Positions 16,831 to 25,394 of a stretch of 64,000 nt of DNA are shown one piece after another. The notes under the pieces were generated by a model. That model worked only from the letters and a program-made list of their open reading frames with translations, was not told the DNA's origin and searched no databases. How positions within the stretch are numbered: position 1 is the stretch's first letter; every line of letters starts with the position of its first letter. This DNA comes from Streptosporangiaceae bacterium NEAU-GS5 (GTDB lineage Bacteria > Actinomycetota > Actinomycetes > Streptosporangiales > Streptosporangiaceae). The stretch is from contig JAGFNW010000023.1 of the NCBI GenBank assembly GCA_017592665.1, forward strand, positions 62,001-126,000, in the 5' to 3' direction. The position numbers were made by a program, and so were the translations under genes.

Positions 16831-16909
16831 TTGACTGAGGGTTACGCGATTCGACAGCTTCATGCCATCATGGCGGAATCATTGACCACTTCCCGCCCTG
16901 AGAGACCAG

Positions 16910-18247
16910 ATGCCGAGTCAGGGAACCATCGGTGACCGCGTCCGCGGATTGCGGTTGAGCAGGCGCATGTCTCAGGCCCAGTTGGCCGGGCCGGATCTGT
17001 CCGACAGTTACGTATCTCTGATCGAGTCGGGGAAGCGGACGCCCACGCCCGTGGTGGCCCGGTTGCTCGCCGAGCGCCTCGGTTGCACGACCGAGTTCCT
17101 GCTGCACGGGATCGAGCCGCGCCAGCGGATCGACACCGAGCTCGGGCTGCGCCACGCTGAGCTGGAGCTGCACCACGGCGACCCCGCCATGGCCGCCGAC
17201 CGCTTCGGCGACATCGCCAAGGCCGCCGGCGAGGACAATGCCATGCTCGCCGCCCACGCGCGGCTCGGCCGCGCCCGGGCGCTGGAGGCGCAGGGCCGCA
17301 TCGGCCGCGCCGTCGAAGCCTACGAGCGACTGCGCCGCGAGGCCGTCGCGCACCCCGAGCGGCTGGCCGACCTGCCGCTGACCGTCGCCCTGTGCCGCTG
17401 CTACCACCGCGCCGGCGACATCCTGCGCGCCCGCGACCTCGGCGCCGCCGCCCTCGCCCAAGTGGAGCGGATCGACATCAGCCAGGGCGAGCTGGCCACC
17501 GACCTCGCCTCCTCGCTGGTGGAGGCCGAGACCGGGATGCCCTATGTGGAGCGCGTCCTGGAAGGCATGGGGCGGCCCTCCGCCATCGACCGCAGCGCCG
17601 AGATCCTCGCGCTGTGGCAGGCCAGCGTCACCGCCGCCGAGGGCGAGGATTCCGCGCTCGCCGTGCAACTCGCCGAAGACGCCATCGCGGCCGGTCGGGC
17701 CGGTCGGATGGCGCTGCGCTTCGGCCGGATCGCCATGCACTGGTCCCGGATCAACGCTGCCACGCCCGAGCTGATGGACTTGGATCGCGCCAATGATCGC
17801 GCGTCCGCGGCCGTCGAGATCTTCGCGGTGTTCCCGTCCGAGGTGTCCGACTACGCGCGCAGCCTGACAATTTTGTCGTTGGTCCATCTGCGCAGCGGCA
17901 AGCTCGACTCCGCGGGCGACCTGGCCGACCACGCGATCGAGTTGCTCGGCCCGGCCGCAGGGCCGACGCCGGCGAGCGCGCACCTGCTGCGCGCGCAGAT
18001 CTCGCTGGCCCGCGCCGAGAACGCGACCGGATCCCTGCATCGTGCGACCGAGCTGCTCGACCGCGGCGCGATCGACCGCGACGCCGCCCGGGCCTGGCGT
18101 GAGCTGGGCGATCTGTGGGGTCGCGCCGGAGTCCGCGAGGAGCAGGCCAAGGCTTACCGCCGGGCCCTTGAGGCGGTCGGCATCCACGCCAACATGCCTG
18201 GCGCCACGGTGTCGACGGCCACGCTTTCCCACGGAGGCACGGTCTAG
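16910..18247 (+). CDS. XRE-family regulator with TPR-like C-terminal region
   Basis: 445 residues. The N-terminal HTH (IGDRVRGLRLSRRMSQAQLA, LSDSYVSLIESGKRTP) is followed by about 350 residues of repeated helical pairs rich in Ala and Leu, including HAELELHHGDPAMAADRFGD, RGRARALEAQGRIG-type and SLTILSLVHLRSGKLDSAGD, which read as tetratricopeptide repeats. Such HTH-TPR proteins include peptide-responsive regulators in Gram-positive bacteria and many uncharacterised actinobacterial ones. The ligand and targets are unknown. A GntR regulator follows in the same direction. Confidence 0.85.
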   Translation: MPSQGTIGDRVRGLRLSRRMSQAQLAGPDLSDSYVSLIESGKRTPTPVVARLLAERLGCTTEFLLHGIEPRQRIDTELGLRHAELELHHGDPAMAADRFGDIAKAAGEDNAMLAAHARLGRARALEAQGRIGRAVEAYERLRREAVAHPERLADLPLTVALCRCYHRAGDILRARDLGAAALAQVERIDISQGELATDLASSLVEAETGMPYVERVLEGMGRPSAIDRSAEILALWQASVTAAEGEDSALAVQLAEDAIAAGRAGRMALRFGRIAMHWSRINAATPELMDLDRANDRASAAVEIFAVFPSEVSDYARSLTILSLVHLRSGKLDSAGDLADHAIELLGPAAGPTPASAHLLRAQISLARAENATGSLHRATELLDRGAIDRDAARAWRELGDLWGRAGVREEQAKAYRRALEAVGIHANMPGATVSTATLSHGGTV

Positions 18248-18352
18248 GTTCATGCGACGGGGCCGCGCCGAGCGCGGTTTCCCGTCGGCCTGGCATCTAA
18301 ACTCCGACCCGGTGCCGATTTGTCGTCAAGCCTCTGGAATGATTAGGGTCGA

Positions 18353-18379
18353 CCAGTCATTGCATCATGGGATGACTGG
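18353..18379. promoter_or_regulatory. candidate GntR autoregulatory operator
   Basis: Perfect 8-bp inverted repeat CCAGTCAT / ATGACTGG with an 11-nt spacer, giving centres 19 bp apart (about two helical turns), 20 bp before the GntR gene start. The position fits autorepression. The sequence is not the usual FadR-type TGGTNNNACCA site, so the regulator that binds it is not certain. Confidence 0.55.
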
Positions 18380-18398
18380 CATCCCAGAGGAGGCGGCA

Positions 18399-19076
18399 GT
18401 GAGTCTGCGTACGGCACAGCGGGCGTCCCTGGTGGACCAGGTGATCGACCAGCTCAAGGAGCAGATCACCACTGGTTCCTGGCAGATGCATGCCAAGATC
18501 CCGACCGAGACCGTGCTGGCCGAGCACCTGGGCGTGGGGCGCAACACGGTCCGCGAGGCCGTCCGGGCGCTGACCCACGCCGGTCTGCTGGAATGCCGCC
18601 AGGGCGACGGCACCTATGTCCGCGCCACCAGCGAGCTGTCGGGCGCGATGGCGCGTCGGTTGCGTACGGCCGAGCAGCTCGAAATCCTCGAGGTGCGGCG
18701 CGCGCTTGAGGTGGAGGCGGCCCGGCTGGCCGCGACCCGGCGCACGGAAGGCGACATCCTCGCGCTCGAGCACGCCCTCGCCCGGCGTGAGCAGGCGTGG
18801 AACGCCGGCGACCCGGACGTGTTCGTGGAGGCCGACCTGGCCTTCCACGTGGCGGTGGTCGAGGCCACGCACAACCGCGTGCTGGTCGACCTCTATCGTG
18901 ACTTCTCCGCGGCGCTCCGCGCGAGCATCGCCGCGGCCGGCGGCAGCCTCGAGCAGAACCACATCCCACACGACGGCATCGTCCGTGCGATCGTCGCCGG
19001 CGACGCCACGGCCGCCGAGCACGCCGGCCACGCCTGCATGGAGCACATCCTCATCGCCCTCACCGACGAAGACTGA
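18399..19076 (+). CDS. GntR/FadR-family transcriptional regulator
   Basis: 225 residues from the GTG at 18399, chosen because AGAGGAGG lies 5 nt upstream. A longer frame from 18042 lies inside the previous gene. The winged helix (VDQVIDQLKEQITTGSWQ, EHLGVGRNTVREAVRALTHA) and the linker GDGTYVRA are typical. The C-terminal FCD ligand-binding domain has DLAFHVAVVEATHNRVLVDL with likely metal ligands (D-x3-H; H in HDGIVRAI; H in EHAGHACMEH). FadR/FCD regulators usually sense small organic acids; the ligand cannot be told. Confidence 0.9.
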   Translation: MSLRTAQRASLVDQVIDQLKEQITTGSWQMHAKIPTETVLAEHLGVGRNTVREAVRALTHAGLLECRQGDGTYVRATSELSGAMARRLRTAEQLEILEVRRALEVEAARLAATRRTEGDILALEHALARREQAWNAGDPDVFVEADLAFHVAVVEATHNRVLVDLYRDFSAALRASIAAAGGSLEQNHIPHDGIVRAIVAGDATAAEHAGHACMEHILIALTDED

Positions 19077-19123
19077 CACCCGGCCCAAGGTCGGGCGGGG
19101 GTACGTCGCTGAGGCGACGTGCG

Positions 19124-20218
19124 TCAGAGGGCGCGGAGGGACATGACGAGGTAGCGGTAGGCGGGGTCGTCGGCGTCGTCGGTGATGAGGGCGGGCTTGG
19201 TCGCCGAATCCAGATAGATCCGCAACTGGTCGGTGGCCACCGCGCTGACACCGTCGAGCAGGAACTGCGGCTGGAACGCGATCTGCAGCGGCTCGCCCGT
19301 CAGGACCGCTTCCACCACTTCGGCGCCCCGGCCGATCTCGCCTCCGCCGGCCTGGATGAGGCAGCTGCCGTCCTGCGTGAACGACAGCCGGACGGCCGTG
19401 TTCCGCTCGGCCACCAGCACCACGCGCTTGATCGCTTCAACGAGCGGGGCCACCGCGATGTCGGCGTGTCCCGGCCAATGGCCGGTCAGCCGGGCGCGGT
19501 AGTCGATGAACTGGTCGTCGAGCAGGCGCACGGTGGTCGTCCGGCCGAGGCTCTCGAACCCCGCCACGCTGTCGCCGAGCCCGACCGTCACCTCGCCACC
19601 GCGCAGCGACCGGGCCACGTCGGACAGGACCCGGGCCGGAATCACCACGCCGCGCTGATAGTCCGGCTGCTCGGGGTGCCACAGGAAGTCGCGGGCGGCG
19701 ATCCGATAGCGGTCGGTGGTCGCCATCGACACGGCGGGCCCGTCGATGTCGACCCGGACGCCGGTCAGCATGGGCAGCGAGTCGTCACGGCTGGCGGCCG
19801 GGGCCACCTGCCCCACGGCGTCGGCGAACACGCCGCCGCCGACCGTGCCCACGACGGGCGGCATCGGCGGGAGCGAAGGAAAATCTTCGGCGGGCAGCGT
19901 GAGCAGGCCGAACTCGGCGCTTCCGCAGGTCAGCACGGCCTCGGCGCCGCCCGTGACCAGCTCGACCGGCTGGTTGGCCAGGCTGCGGGTGATCTCGGCG
20001 AGCACCCGGCCGGGAATGAGCACCCGCCCCGGCTCGGCCACGTCGGCCTCGATGACGGCGCGGGCCGAGACGTCGTAGTCGAACGCCGACACCTGCACGC
20101 CGTCGTCGGCCGTCAGCAGCAGGCCGGACAGCACGGGCACAGCAGGACGGGAGGGCAGCACACGCGCCGCCCAGGCCACGGCCTCAGCGAGCACGTCGCG
20201 GTTCACTTGGAACTTCAT
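19124..20218 (-). CDS. DNA polymerase III beta clamp (dnaN-like gene away from dnaA)
   Basis: 364 residues from the ATG at 20218 (MKFQVNRDVLAEAVAWAARV), which has GGGAGG 6-7 nt upstream. Three clamp domains are recognisable: LLLTADDGVQVSAFDYDVSA; then RVDIDGPAVSMATTDRYRIA with the conserved ATDxxR pattern; and the C-terminal YLVMSLRAL in place of the usual M-P-[VML]-R-L. The clamp ring should encircle DNA and tether polymerase. The gene is not next to dnaA or recF here. Actinobacteria usually carry the main dnaN at the origin, so this looks like a second clamp, possibly for repair or an alternative polymerase. That role is inferred. Confidence 0.88.
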   Translation of the reverse strand: MKFQVNRDVLAEAVAWAARVLPSRPAVPVLSGLLLTADDGVQVSAFDYDVSARAVIEADVAEPGRVLIPGRVLAEITRSLANQPVELVTGGAEAVLTCGSAEFGLLTLPAEDFPSLPPMPPVVGTVGGGVFADAVGQVAPAASRDDSLPMLTGVRVDIDGPAVSMATTDRYRIAARDFLWHPEQPDYQRGVVIPARVLSDVARSLRGGEVTVGLGDSVAGFESLGRTTTVRLLDDQFIDYRARLTGHWPGHADIAVAPLVEAIKRVVLVAERNTAVRLSFTQDGSCLIQAGGGEIGRGAEVVEAVLTGEPLQIAFQPQFLLDGVSAVATDQLRIYLDSATKPALITDDADDPAYRYLVMSLRAL

Positions 20219-20308
20219 CTTCCGACCTCCCATCTCGATCAACGGCGGTGTCATGAAAATCTCATGCCGACTTCTGAGATTCTTATACCGTTCCCCACCG
20301 ACAGTCTC

Positions 20309-20965
20309 TCAGGCCCGGCGCGTCCCCTGTAGATACGCCAGCACGGCGAGGACCCGGCGGTTGTCGTCGTCGCTGGGCGCGAGGTCGAGTTTGCCGAAGA
20401 TGTTGGCCGTGTGCTTGCCCACGGCGCTCTCGCTCAGATAGAGCCGCTGGCCGATGGCCGCGTTCGAACGGCCTTCGGCCATCAGCTCCAGCACCTCGCG
20501 CTCCCGCGGGGTGAGCCGGCCGAGCGGCTCGTCGCGCGCGTTGCTGGCCAGCAACTTGGCGATGACGTCGGGGTCCATCGCGGTGCCGCCCTCGGCCACC
20601 CGGCGCACCGCGTCCACGAACTGCTCGGCGTTGAACACCCGGTCCTTCAGCAGATAGCCGACGCCGCCGGTCCCGTCGGCCAGCAGCTCCCTGGCGTACA
20701 GCTGCTCGACATGCTGGGAGAGGACCAGCACGGGCAGGCCGGGGATTCTGCGCCGGGCCTCGAGCGCGGCCTGCAGGCCCTCGTCGGTGAAGGTCGGCGG
20801 AAGCCGTACGTCGACGACGGCGATGTCGGGGCGTTCCTCGAGCAGGGCTTGGAGCAGTTCGGGGCCCGATTCGACGGCCGCGGCCACCTCGAACCCGTGC
20901 GCGGTGAGCAGCGCGACCATGCCCTCCCGGAGGAGGTGCAGGTCTTCCGCCATCACTACGCGCAC
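20309..20965 (-). CDS. NarL/LuxR-family response regulator
   Basis: 218 residues. The receiver domain has the acidic pocket (MAEDLHLLREG), phospho-acceptor Asp52 (VVDVRLPP), and Lys in YLLKDRVF. The LuxR-type HTH is at about 147-205 (GRLTPREREVLELMAEGRSN, AAIGQRLYLSESAVGKHTAN). It overlaps the kinase gene by 10 bp and so is co-translated with it. Divergence from the ABC exporter at 22514 suggests that exporter as target. Confidence 0.95.
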   Translation of the reverse strand: MRVVMAEDLHLLREGMVALLTAHGFEVAAAVESGPELLQALLEERPDIAVVDVRLPPTFTDEGLQAALEARRRIPGLPVLVLSQHVEQLYARELLADGTGGVGYLLKDRVFNAEQFVDAVRRVAEGGTAMDPDVIAKLLASNARDEPLGRLTPREREVLELMAEGRSNAAIGQRLYLSESAVGKHTANIFGKLDLAPSDDDNRRVLAVLAYLQGTRRA

Positions 20966-22380
20966 TTGTCACCTCGCCACTGCTTGATCGCCAACACGAG
21001 AGCCACGGTGAACATCGACAGGCCAGTGGCGATCATCGCGCCGATCACCGGCCATTGGAAGGGCTCCGGCAGGTACAACGCCAGGAACCAGGACTTCTGC
21101 TCCATATGGCTTAGTTTGAACGCCATCGCGACGAACCCCTGCGGGATCATCGGGATCCAGCACAGCCCCATGAACCACCCGATCAGGTGCGCGTGCTTGG
21201 GGAGGACGGGCGGCAGCGGCGACAGGACCTGCGGCAGTTCGATGGTCACGATGGTGGGGCCGCCGGGCGGGCTGCTGATGGCGAGCACGCCGTCGAAGGC
21301 GGCCAGCCGCCGCTCCAGCCCGGCGAGGCCGGTGCCCTTGGCCGGGTCGGCGCCGCCGAGCCCGTCGTCGGTGACCGTGACCCGCATGGCCCTGCCGGCG
21401 TGGCTGATGTCGATCCAGGCCTCGGTGGCGCCGCCGTGACGTGCGGCGTTGGTGAGCAGCTCGCTGATGGCGAAGTAGGCGGCCGACTCGACCGGTGCAT
21501 CCGGCCGTTCGGGCAGCTCGACCGTGACGTGCGTGATGAGAGGGCTGTCCAGGGCCAGCGCGCGTACGGCGTCGCCGAGCCCGCGCTCGGCCAGCACGGG
21601 CGGGTGGATGCCGCGGACCAGGCTGCGGAGGTCGGCGAGCGCGGTCGCCGACGCCTCGCGGGCCTTGGCCAGCAGGGCCTTGGCGGCGGTCGGGTCGGTC
21701 TCGACGAGCTGCTCGGCGGCGCCGATCGTCATGCCGACCGCGACCAGCCGGGCCTGGGCCCCGTCGTGCAGGTCGCGCTCAATGCGGTGCAGCTCGGCGG
21801 TCTGGTGGTCCATGGTCTCGGCCCGGGTGCGGGCCAGCCTGTTGACCTGGAGTTCGAGGGCCGCCTTGCGGGTCGGGGCGAGTAGCGCGTGCGCCGCCCG
21901 GCCGTGCGCGCGCACCAGGCGCGGCGCGAAATACGCGATCAGCGCGATCCCGGCCAGCGCCGCCCACGGGTTCATCAGGAACAGCAGTACGGGAACCACC
22001 ACCGCCAAGCCGTCGAGCAGCACGAACGCGTAGTCGCGCCAGGTCGCGGGATCCCTGATCAGCCAGTTGAACCGCTGGTTCCAGGCAGGGACGCGCGGCG
22101 ACCGATAGCGCTGGCGGCCCTCGTGGTAGAAGCCGTCGCGGTGCCGTACGGGAGGCGGCGGGGCGGGCCGATAGGGGTCGGCGATCTCCACGCCCGACCA
22201 GGCCAGCGCGAAGCGGCGCTGCATCCGGGCGTTGGCGCGGATGAGCCGTATGGTCATCGGCACCAGGATGATGATGCCGAGCCCGAACCCGAGCCCGAAG
22301 CCGAGCACCGCGAGCAGGCTGGTGCCGAGCCCCAGCGCAGCCAGGGCGACCAGGGCGAACGCTCTTCCGATGGCCTTCAT
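20956..22380 (-). CDS. sensor histidine kinase (NarL-type partner) with C-terminal membrane segments
   Basis: 474 residues. N-terminal helices (ALVALAALGLGTSLLAVLGF, LGIIILV) and a further pair at about 117-153 (VLLDGLAVVVPVLLFLMNPW) precede a HisKA_3 domain with phospho-acceptor His205 (RIERDLHDGAQARLVAVGM). An HATPase domain with N-box LLTNAARHGG and G-box VTDDGLGGADPAKGTGLAGL follows. Unusually, two more membrane helices come after the ATPase domain (HLIGWFMGLCWIPMIPQGF and WPVIGAMIATGLSMFTVALV). It is translationally coupled to the response regulator and divergent from the ABC exporter. Confidence 0.93.
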   Translation of the reverse strand: MKAIGRAFALVALAALGLGTSLLAVLGFGLGFGLGIIILVPMTIRLIRANARMQRRFALAWSGVEIADPYRPAPPPPVRHRDGFYHEGRQRYRSPRVPAWNQRFNWLIRDPATWRDYAFVLLDGLAVVVPVLLFLMNPWAALAGIALIAYFAPRLVRAHGRAAHALLAPTRKAALELQVNRLARTRAETMDHQTAELHRIERDLHDGAQARLVAVGMTIGAAEQLVETDPTAAKALLAKAREASATALADLRSLVRGIHPPVLAERGLGDAVRALALDSPLITHVTVELPERPDAPVESAAYFAISELLTNAARHGGATEAWIDISHAGRAMRVTVTDDGLGGADPAKGTGLAGLERRLAAFDGVLAISSPPGGPTIVTIELPQVLSPLPPVLPKHAHLIGWFMGLCWIPMIPQGFVAMAFKLSHMEQKSWFLALYLPEPFQWPVIGAMIATGLSMFTVALVLAIKQWRGDKCA

Positions 22381-22513
22381 GCGCTCCAGTTTGGGTGCTC
22401 GGTGGACGTCTGAGCAGTGGCCTCAGACACCCACTTGAGGTGGGGGAAACTCCACCCCCGCTGGGGTTTCACCCACATTCTCCACCGGCCTCGCTGTTTC
22501 TAGCGTCATCGGC

Positions 22514-23365
22514 ATGTCTGAGACTTCCGTCATATCCGTCCAGCACCTCCACAAGGTGTACGGCTCTCGCGTCGCCGTCTCCGACGTCTCCTTCTCGGTC
22601 GACGAGGGCGAGATCTTCGGGATCGTCGGGCGCAACGGGGCCGGCAAGACCACCACGGTCGAGTGCGTGGCCGGGCTGCGCACCCCCGACTCCGGATCCG
22701 TGCACGTCGCGGCCGCCAAGGCCGAGATCGGCGTGCAACTCCAGGACGCCGCGCTCCCCGACAAGCTCAAGGCCGGCGAGGCGATCGACCTCTACGCGTC
22801 CTTCTACGGCACCTCGCCGGAAGGGCTGCTCGACGAGGTCGGCGTGCCGCCCGACGTCGCGTTCGCCAAGCTCTCGGGGGGCCAGCGCCAGCGGCTGTCG
22901 ATCGCGCTCGCCCTGGTCGGCCGCCCGAAGATCGCGATCTTCGACGAGCTGACCACCGGTCTCGACCCGCAGGCCCGCCGCGACACCTGGGACCTGATCT
23001 CCAAGGTCCGCGAGCGCGGCGTCACCGTCCTGCTGGTCACCCACTTCATGGAGGAGATCGAGCGGCTCTGCGACCGGGTCGCGGTGCTCGCTGCCGGCGA
23101 GGTCGCGGCGCTCGACACGCCCGCCGGGCTGATCGCCCGGGCCGGTGGCCTGGTCACCGCGACCTTCCGCACGGCCTACCCGGATCTGCTGCGGGCCCTT
23201 CCCGAAGTCGCCTCGGTCCGCGTCGAAGGCGCGCTCGTCACCGTCACCGGCGGCGCCGGCCTGCTGAAGGCGATCGTGACGGCCGTGCCCGACATCGACG
23301 ACCTGCGCACCGAGCGCACCACCCTCGACGACGCGTTCCTGACCCTGACGGGAGAAGAGTCATGA
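22514..23365 (+). CDS. ABC transporter ATP-binding protein (drug/bacitracin-type exporter)
   Basis: 283 residues. Walker A is GRNGAGKTT (about 37-45), the signature is KLSGGQRQRLSIALALVG, Walker B is IAIFDELTTGLDPQARR, and the H-loop is LLVTHFMEE. The C-terminal region beyond 220 is typical of DrrA/CcmA-like exporters. It overlaps the permease gene by 4 bp (ATGA). Two-component control is suggested by the divergent kinase and regulator. The substrate is unknown. Confidence 0.95.
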   Translation: MSETSVISVQHLHKVYGSRVAVSDVSFSVDEGEIFGIVGRNGAGKTTTVECVAGLRTPDSGSVHVAAAKAEIGVQLQDAALPDKLKAGEAIDLYASFYGTSPEGLLDEVGVPPDVAFAKLSGGQRQRLSIALALVGRPKIAIFDELTTGLDPQARRDTWDLISKVRERGVTVLLVTHFMEEIERLCDRVAVLAAGEVAALDTPAGLIARAGGLVTATFRTAYPDLLRALPEVASVRVEGALVTVTGGAGLLKAIVTAVPDIDDLRTERTTLDDAFLTLTGEES

Positions 23366-24099
23366 AGAAGCTGGCCCTGATCGAAACCAAGCTGTTCCTG
23401 CGCGAGCCGATCGCGATCTTCTTCGCGGTCGCCCTGCCGGTCGTCCTGCTGCTCGCGCTCGGCATGAGCATCCCCGGCTTCCGCGACCCCGATCCGACGC
23501 GCGGAGGCGAGCGGTTCGTGGACGCGGCCTTCCCCTCGGTGATCGTGCTGCTGTCGGTGGCCACGCTGGCGTTCAGCGTGCTGCCGACCACTCTGGTGAT
23601 CTACCGCGAGCGCGGCGTGCTGCGGCGGATGGCCACCACGCCGGTGCGGCCGACCGCGCTCTTGACCGTACAGCTCGCCATAAACGCCGCGACCGCGACG
23701 CTCGCGACCGTGCTCGCGCTCGGCGTCGGGCACGTGCTGCTCGACGTGCCGGTGCCGCGGATGTTCGCGGCGTTCCTCGGAATGTTCGTGCTGGGCGGGG
23801 CGGCGCTATTCGCGATCGGGCTGTTCCTGACGGCGGTCGTGCCGACGGCGCGGGCCATGCAGGCCATCGGGTCGGCCGTGTTCTTCCCGATGATGTTCCT
23901 CGCCGGGCTGTGGCTGCCGCGCGACCTCATGCCGGAGGTGCTGCGCCGCGTCAGCGACATCACCCCCACCGGCGCGTACGGCGCGGCCCTGCGTGACACG
24001 ATGGCCGGCCACGCCCCGTCGCTGCTGCACGTGGGCGTGCTGGTGGCCTGGGCCGCGCTGGCCGGCGGCGCCGCGGTCCGCCTGTTCCGCTGGCAATAA
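23362..24099 (+). CDS. ABC-2 type transporter permease
   Basis: 245 residues from the ATG at 23362 inside the ATGA overlap with the ATPase gene. It has six hydrophobic segments, including IAIFFAVALPVVLLLALGMS, VIVLLSVATLAFSVLPTTLV and GSAVFFPMMFLAGLWLPRDL, with the cytoplasmic loop YRERGVLRRMATTPV that is a hallmark of ABC-2 exporters. With the upstream ATPase it forms a complete two-gene exporter. Confidence 0.94.
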   Translation: MKKLALIETKLFLREPIAIFFAVALPVVLLLALGMSIPGFRDPDPTRGGERFVDAAFPSVIVLLSVATLAFSVLPTTLVIYRERGVLRRMATTPVRPTALLTVQLAINAATATLATVLALGVGHVLLDVPVPRMFAAFLGMFVLGGAALFAIGLFLTAVVPTARAMQAIGSAVFFPMMFLAGLWLPRDLMPEVLRRVSDITPTGAYGAALRDTMAGHAPSLLHVGVLVAWAALAGGAAVRLFRWQ

Positions 24100-24905
24100 T
24101 GGGTGGTGTGAGCGTCCCGCAGATCCACCAGAGGCCGATCGGCGAGTTGCTGCGGCAATGGCGCGAGCACCGCCGGATGAGCCAGCTCGACCTGGCGGTC
24201 CAGGCGGGGATCTCCACCCGGCACATCAGCTTCCTGGAGACCGGCAGGTCCAACCCCAGCCGCGAGATGGTCCTGCGGCTGGCCGAGCACCTGGACCTGC
24301 CGCTGCGAGAGCGCAACCACCTCCTGCTCGCCGCCGGATATGCCCCTGTTTATCCGGAGTCAGCGCTCAACACCCCCCGGATGGCCCCGGTCCTCGAGGC
24401 CATCCGGCGCCTTCTCGACGCCCATATGCCCTATCCCGCCCTCGTGGTCGACCGCGTGTGGAACATGGTCGACGCCAACGCCGCGGTCGGCCTGCTCAGC
24501 GAGGGCATCGACCCCGACCTGCTCGACAACGTGCTCCGCGCGTCGCTGCACCCAGAAGGCCTCGCGCCGCGCATCGTCAACCTCGGCGAATGGCGGGCCC
24601 ACCTGCTCGGGCGGCTGCGCAGGCAGCGGGCCTTCACCGGCGACCCCGAGCTCGAGTCCCTCTACCAGGAGCTGGCCGCCTATCCGTGCGACCAGCCCGA
24701 GCCCGAGATCGAGCTGCCGGGGCCGGGCGACATCATGATCCCGCTGCGCATCCGGCACGGGGCCGGAGAGCTGTCCTTTTTCAGCATCGTCGCCACCTTC
24801 GGCACGCCCCTCGACATAACCGTCGCCGAACTGGCCATTGAATCGTTTTATCCAGCGGATGCCACCACGGCCGAATTCGTGAAGAATTCTGGGGATCTTC
24901 AGTAA
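24099..24905 (+). CDS. XRE-family regulator with MmyB-like ligand domain
   Basis: 268 residues at most. The ATG at 24099 overlaps the permease stop by 1 bp (TAATG), and a GTG at 24108 is an alternative. The HTH is at about 14-70 (LRQWREHRRMSQLDLAVQAG, ISTRHISFLETGRSNPSREM). The rest matches the MmyB-like PAS-type ligand-binding domain: HMPYPALVVDRVWNMVDANA and ELSFFSIVATFGTPLDITVA. Coupling to the exporter suggests it acts in the same circuit. Confidence 0.88.
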   Translation: MGGVSVPQIHQRPIGELLRQWREHRRMSQLDLAVQAGISTRHISFLETGRSNPSREMVLRLAEHLDLPLRERNHLLLAAGYAPVYPESALNTPRMAPVLEAIRRLLDAHMPYPALVVDRVWNMVDANAAVGLLSEGIDPDLLDNVLRASLHPEGLAPRIVNLGEWRAHLLGRLRRQRAFTGDPELESLYQELAAYPCDQPEPEIELPGPGDIMIPLRIRHGAGELSFFSIVATFGTPLDITVAELAIESFYPADATTAEFVKNSGDLQ

Positions 24906-24914
24906 GGAGTCCCC

Positions 24915-25355
24915 GTGCCGGAGTCGATCCTGACCCACACGTCGCATCTCGACGCATCACCAGAAGCGGTCTTCGACCACCTCACCACCCCCGAGAACTA
25001 CGTCGGTCTGTCACCTCTGGTGGTGGCCGTACGGGACGTGGACAGGTCGGAGCCCGGAGTCATCCGATACACGTCGGTCGAGCGTTTCCGCTGGCTCGTG
25101 TTCAGTTATGAGAATCCCATCCGCGTCGCGCTGCACACGTCCGAGTTGTGCGTGTTCGGCGAGGTCAAGAGCCCCGGCGGCGTGCGGCTGAGCTACCGCT
25201 TCGAGCTCTCCCCGGAGGGGGGCGGCACGCGGCTGGACGACCGCCTGGTCGTCAGCGCGTCGCGGCTCCTGCTCGGCTTCGCCGCCGGCCAGGCCCGCAA
25301 GGTCCAGCTGGCCCGATCGCAGATCCTCGCGTCCCGCCTCGTCGCCGCCCCATAA
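24915..25355 (+). CDS. SRPBCC-family protein
   Basis: 146 residues from a GTG at 24915, with AAGGAG 7 nt upstream. The START/Bet v1-like fold is indicated by the opening strand and helix (LTHTSHLDASPEAVFDHLTT, PENYVGLSPLVVAVRDVD) and by SYRFELSPEGGGTRLDDRLV. These small proteins bind hydrophobic ligands; no ligand can be named. It follows the XRE gene by 9 bp, so it is probably in the same transcript. Confidence 0.85.
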   Translation: MPESILTHTSHLDASPEAVFDHLTTPENYVGLSPLVVAVRDVDRSEPGVIRYTSVERFRWLVFSYENPIRVALHTSELCVFGEVKSPGGVRLSYRFELSPEGGGTRLDDRLVVSASRLLLGFAAGQARKVQLARSQILASRLVAAP

Positions 25356-25373
25356 ACCCCGAATTTTCGGGGT
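25356..25373. terminator. short palindrome after the SRPBCC gene (weak terminator or operator)
   Basis: ACCCCGAA-TT-TTCGGGGT immediately follows the SRPBCC stop. As RNA it gives a 6-bp stem (CCCCGA/UCGGGG) with a 4-nt loop and no T-run. It ends 21 bp before the next gene start, so an operator is equally possible. Confidence 0.4.
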
Positions 25374-25394
25374 ATACCAGGGCGGGAGGCGAAG

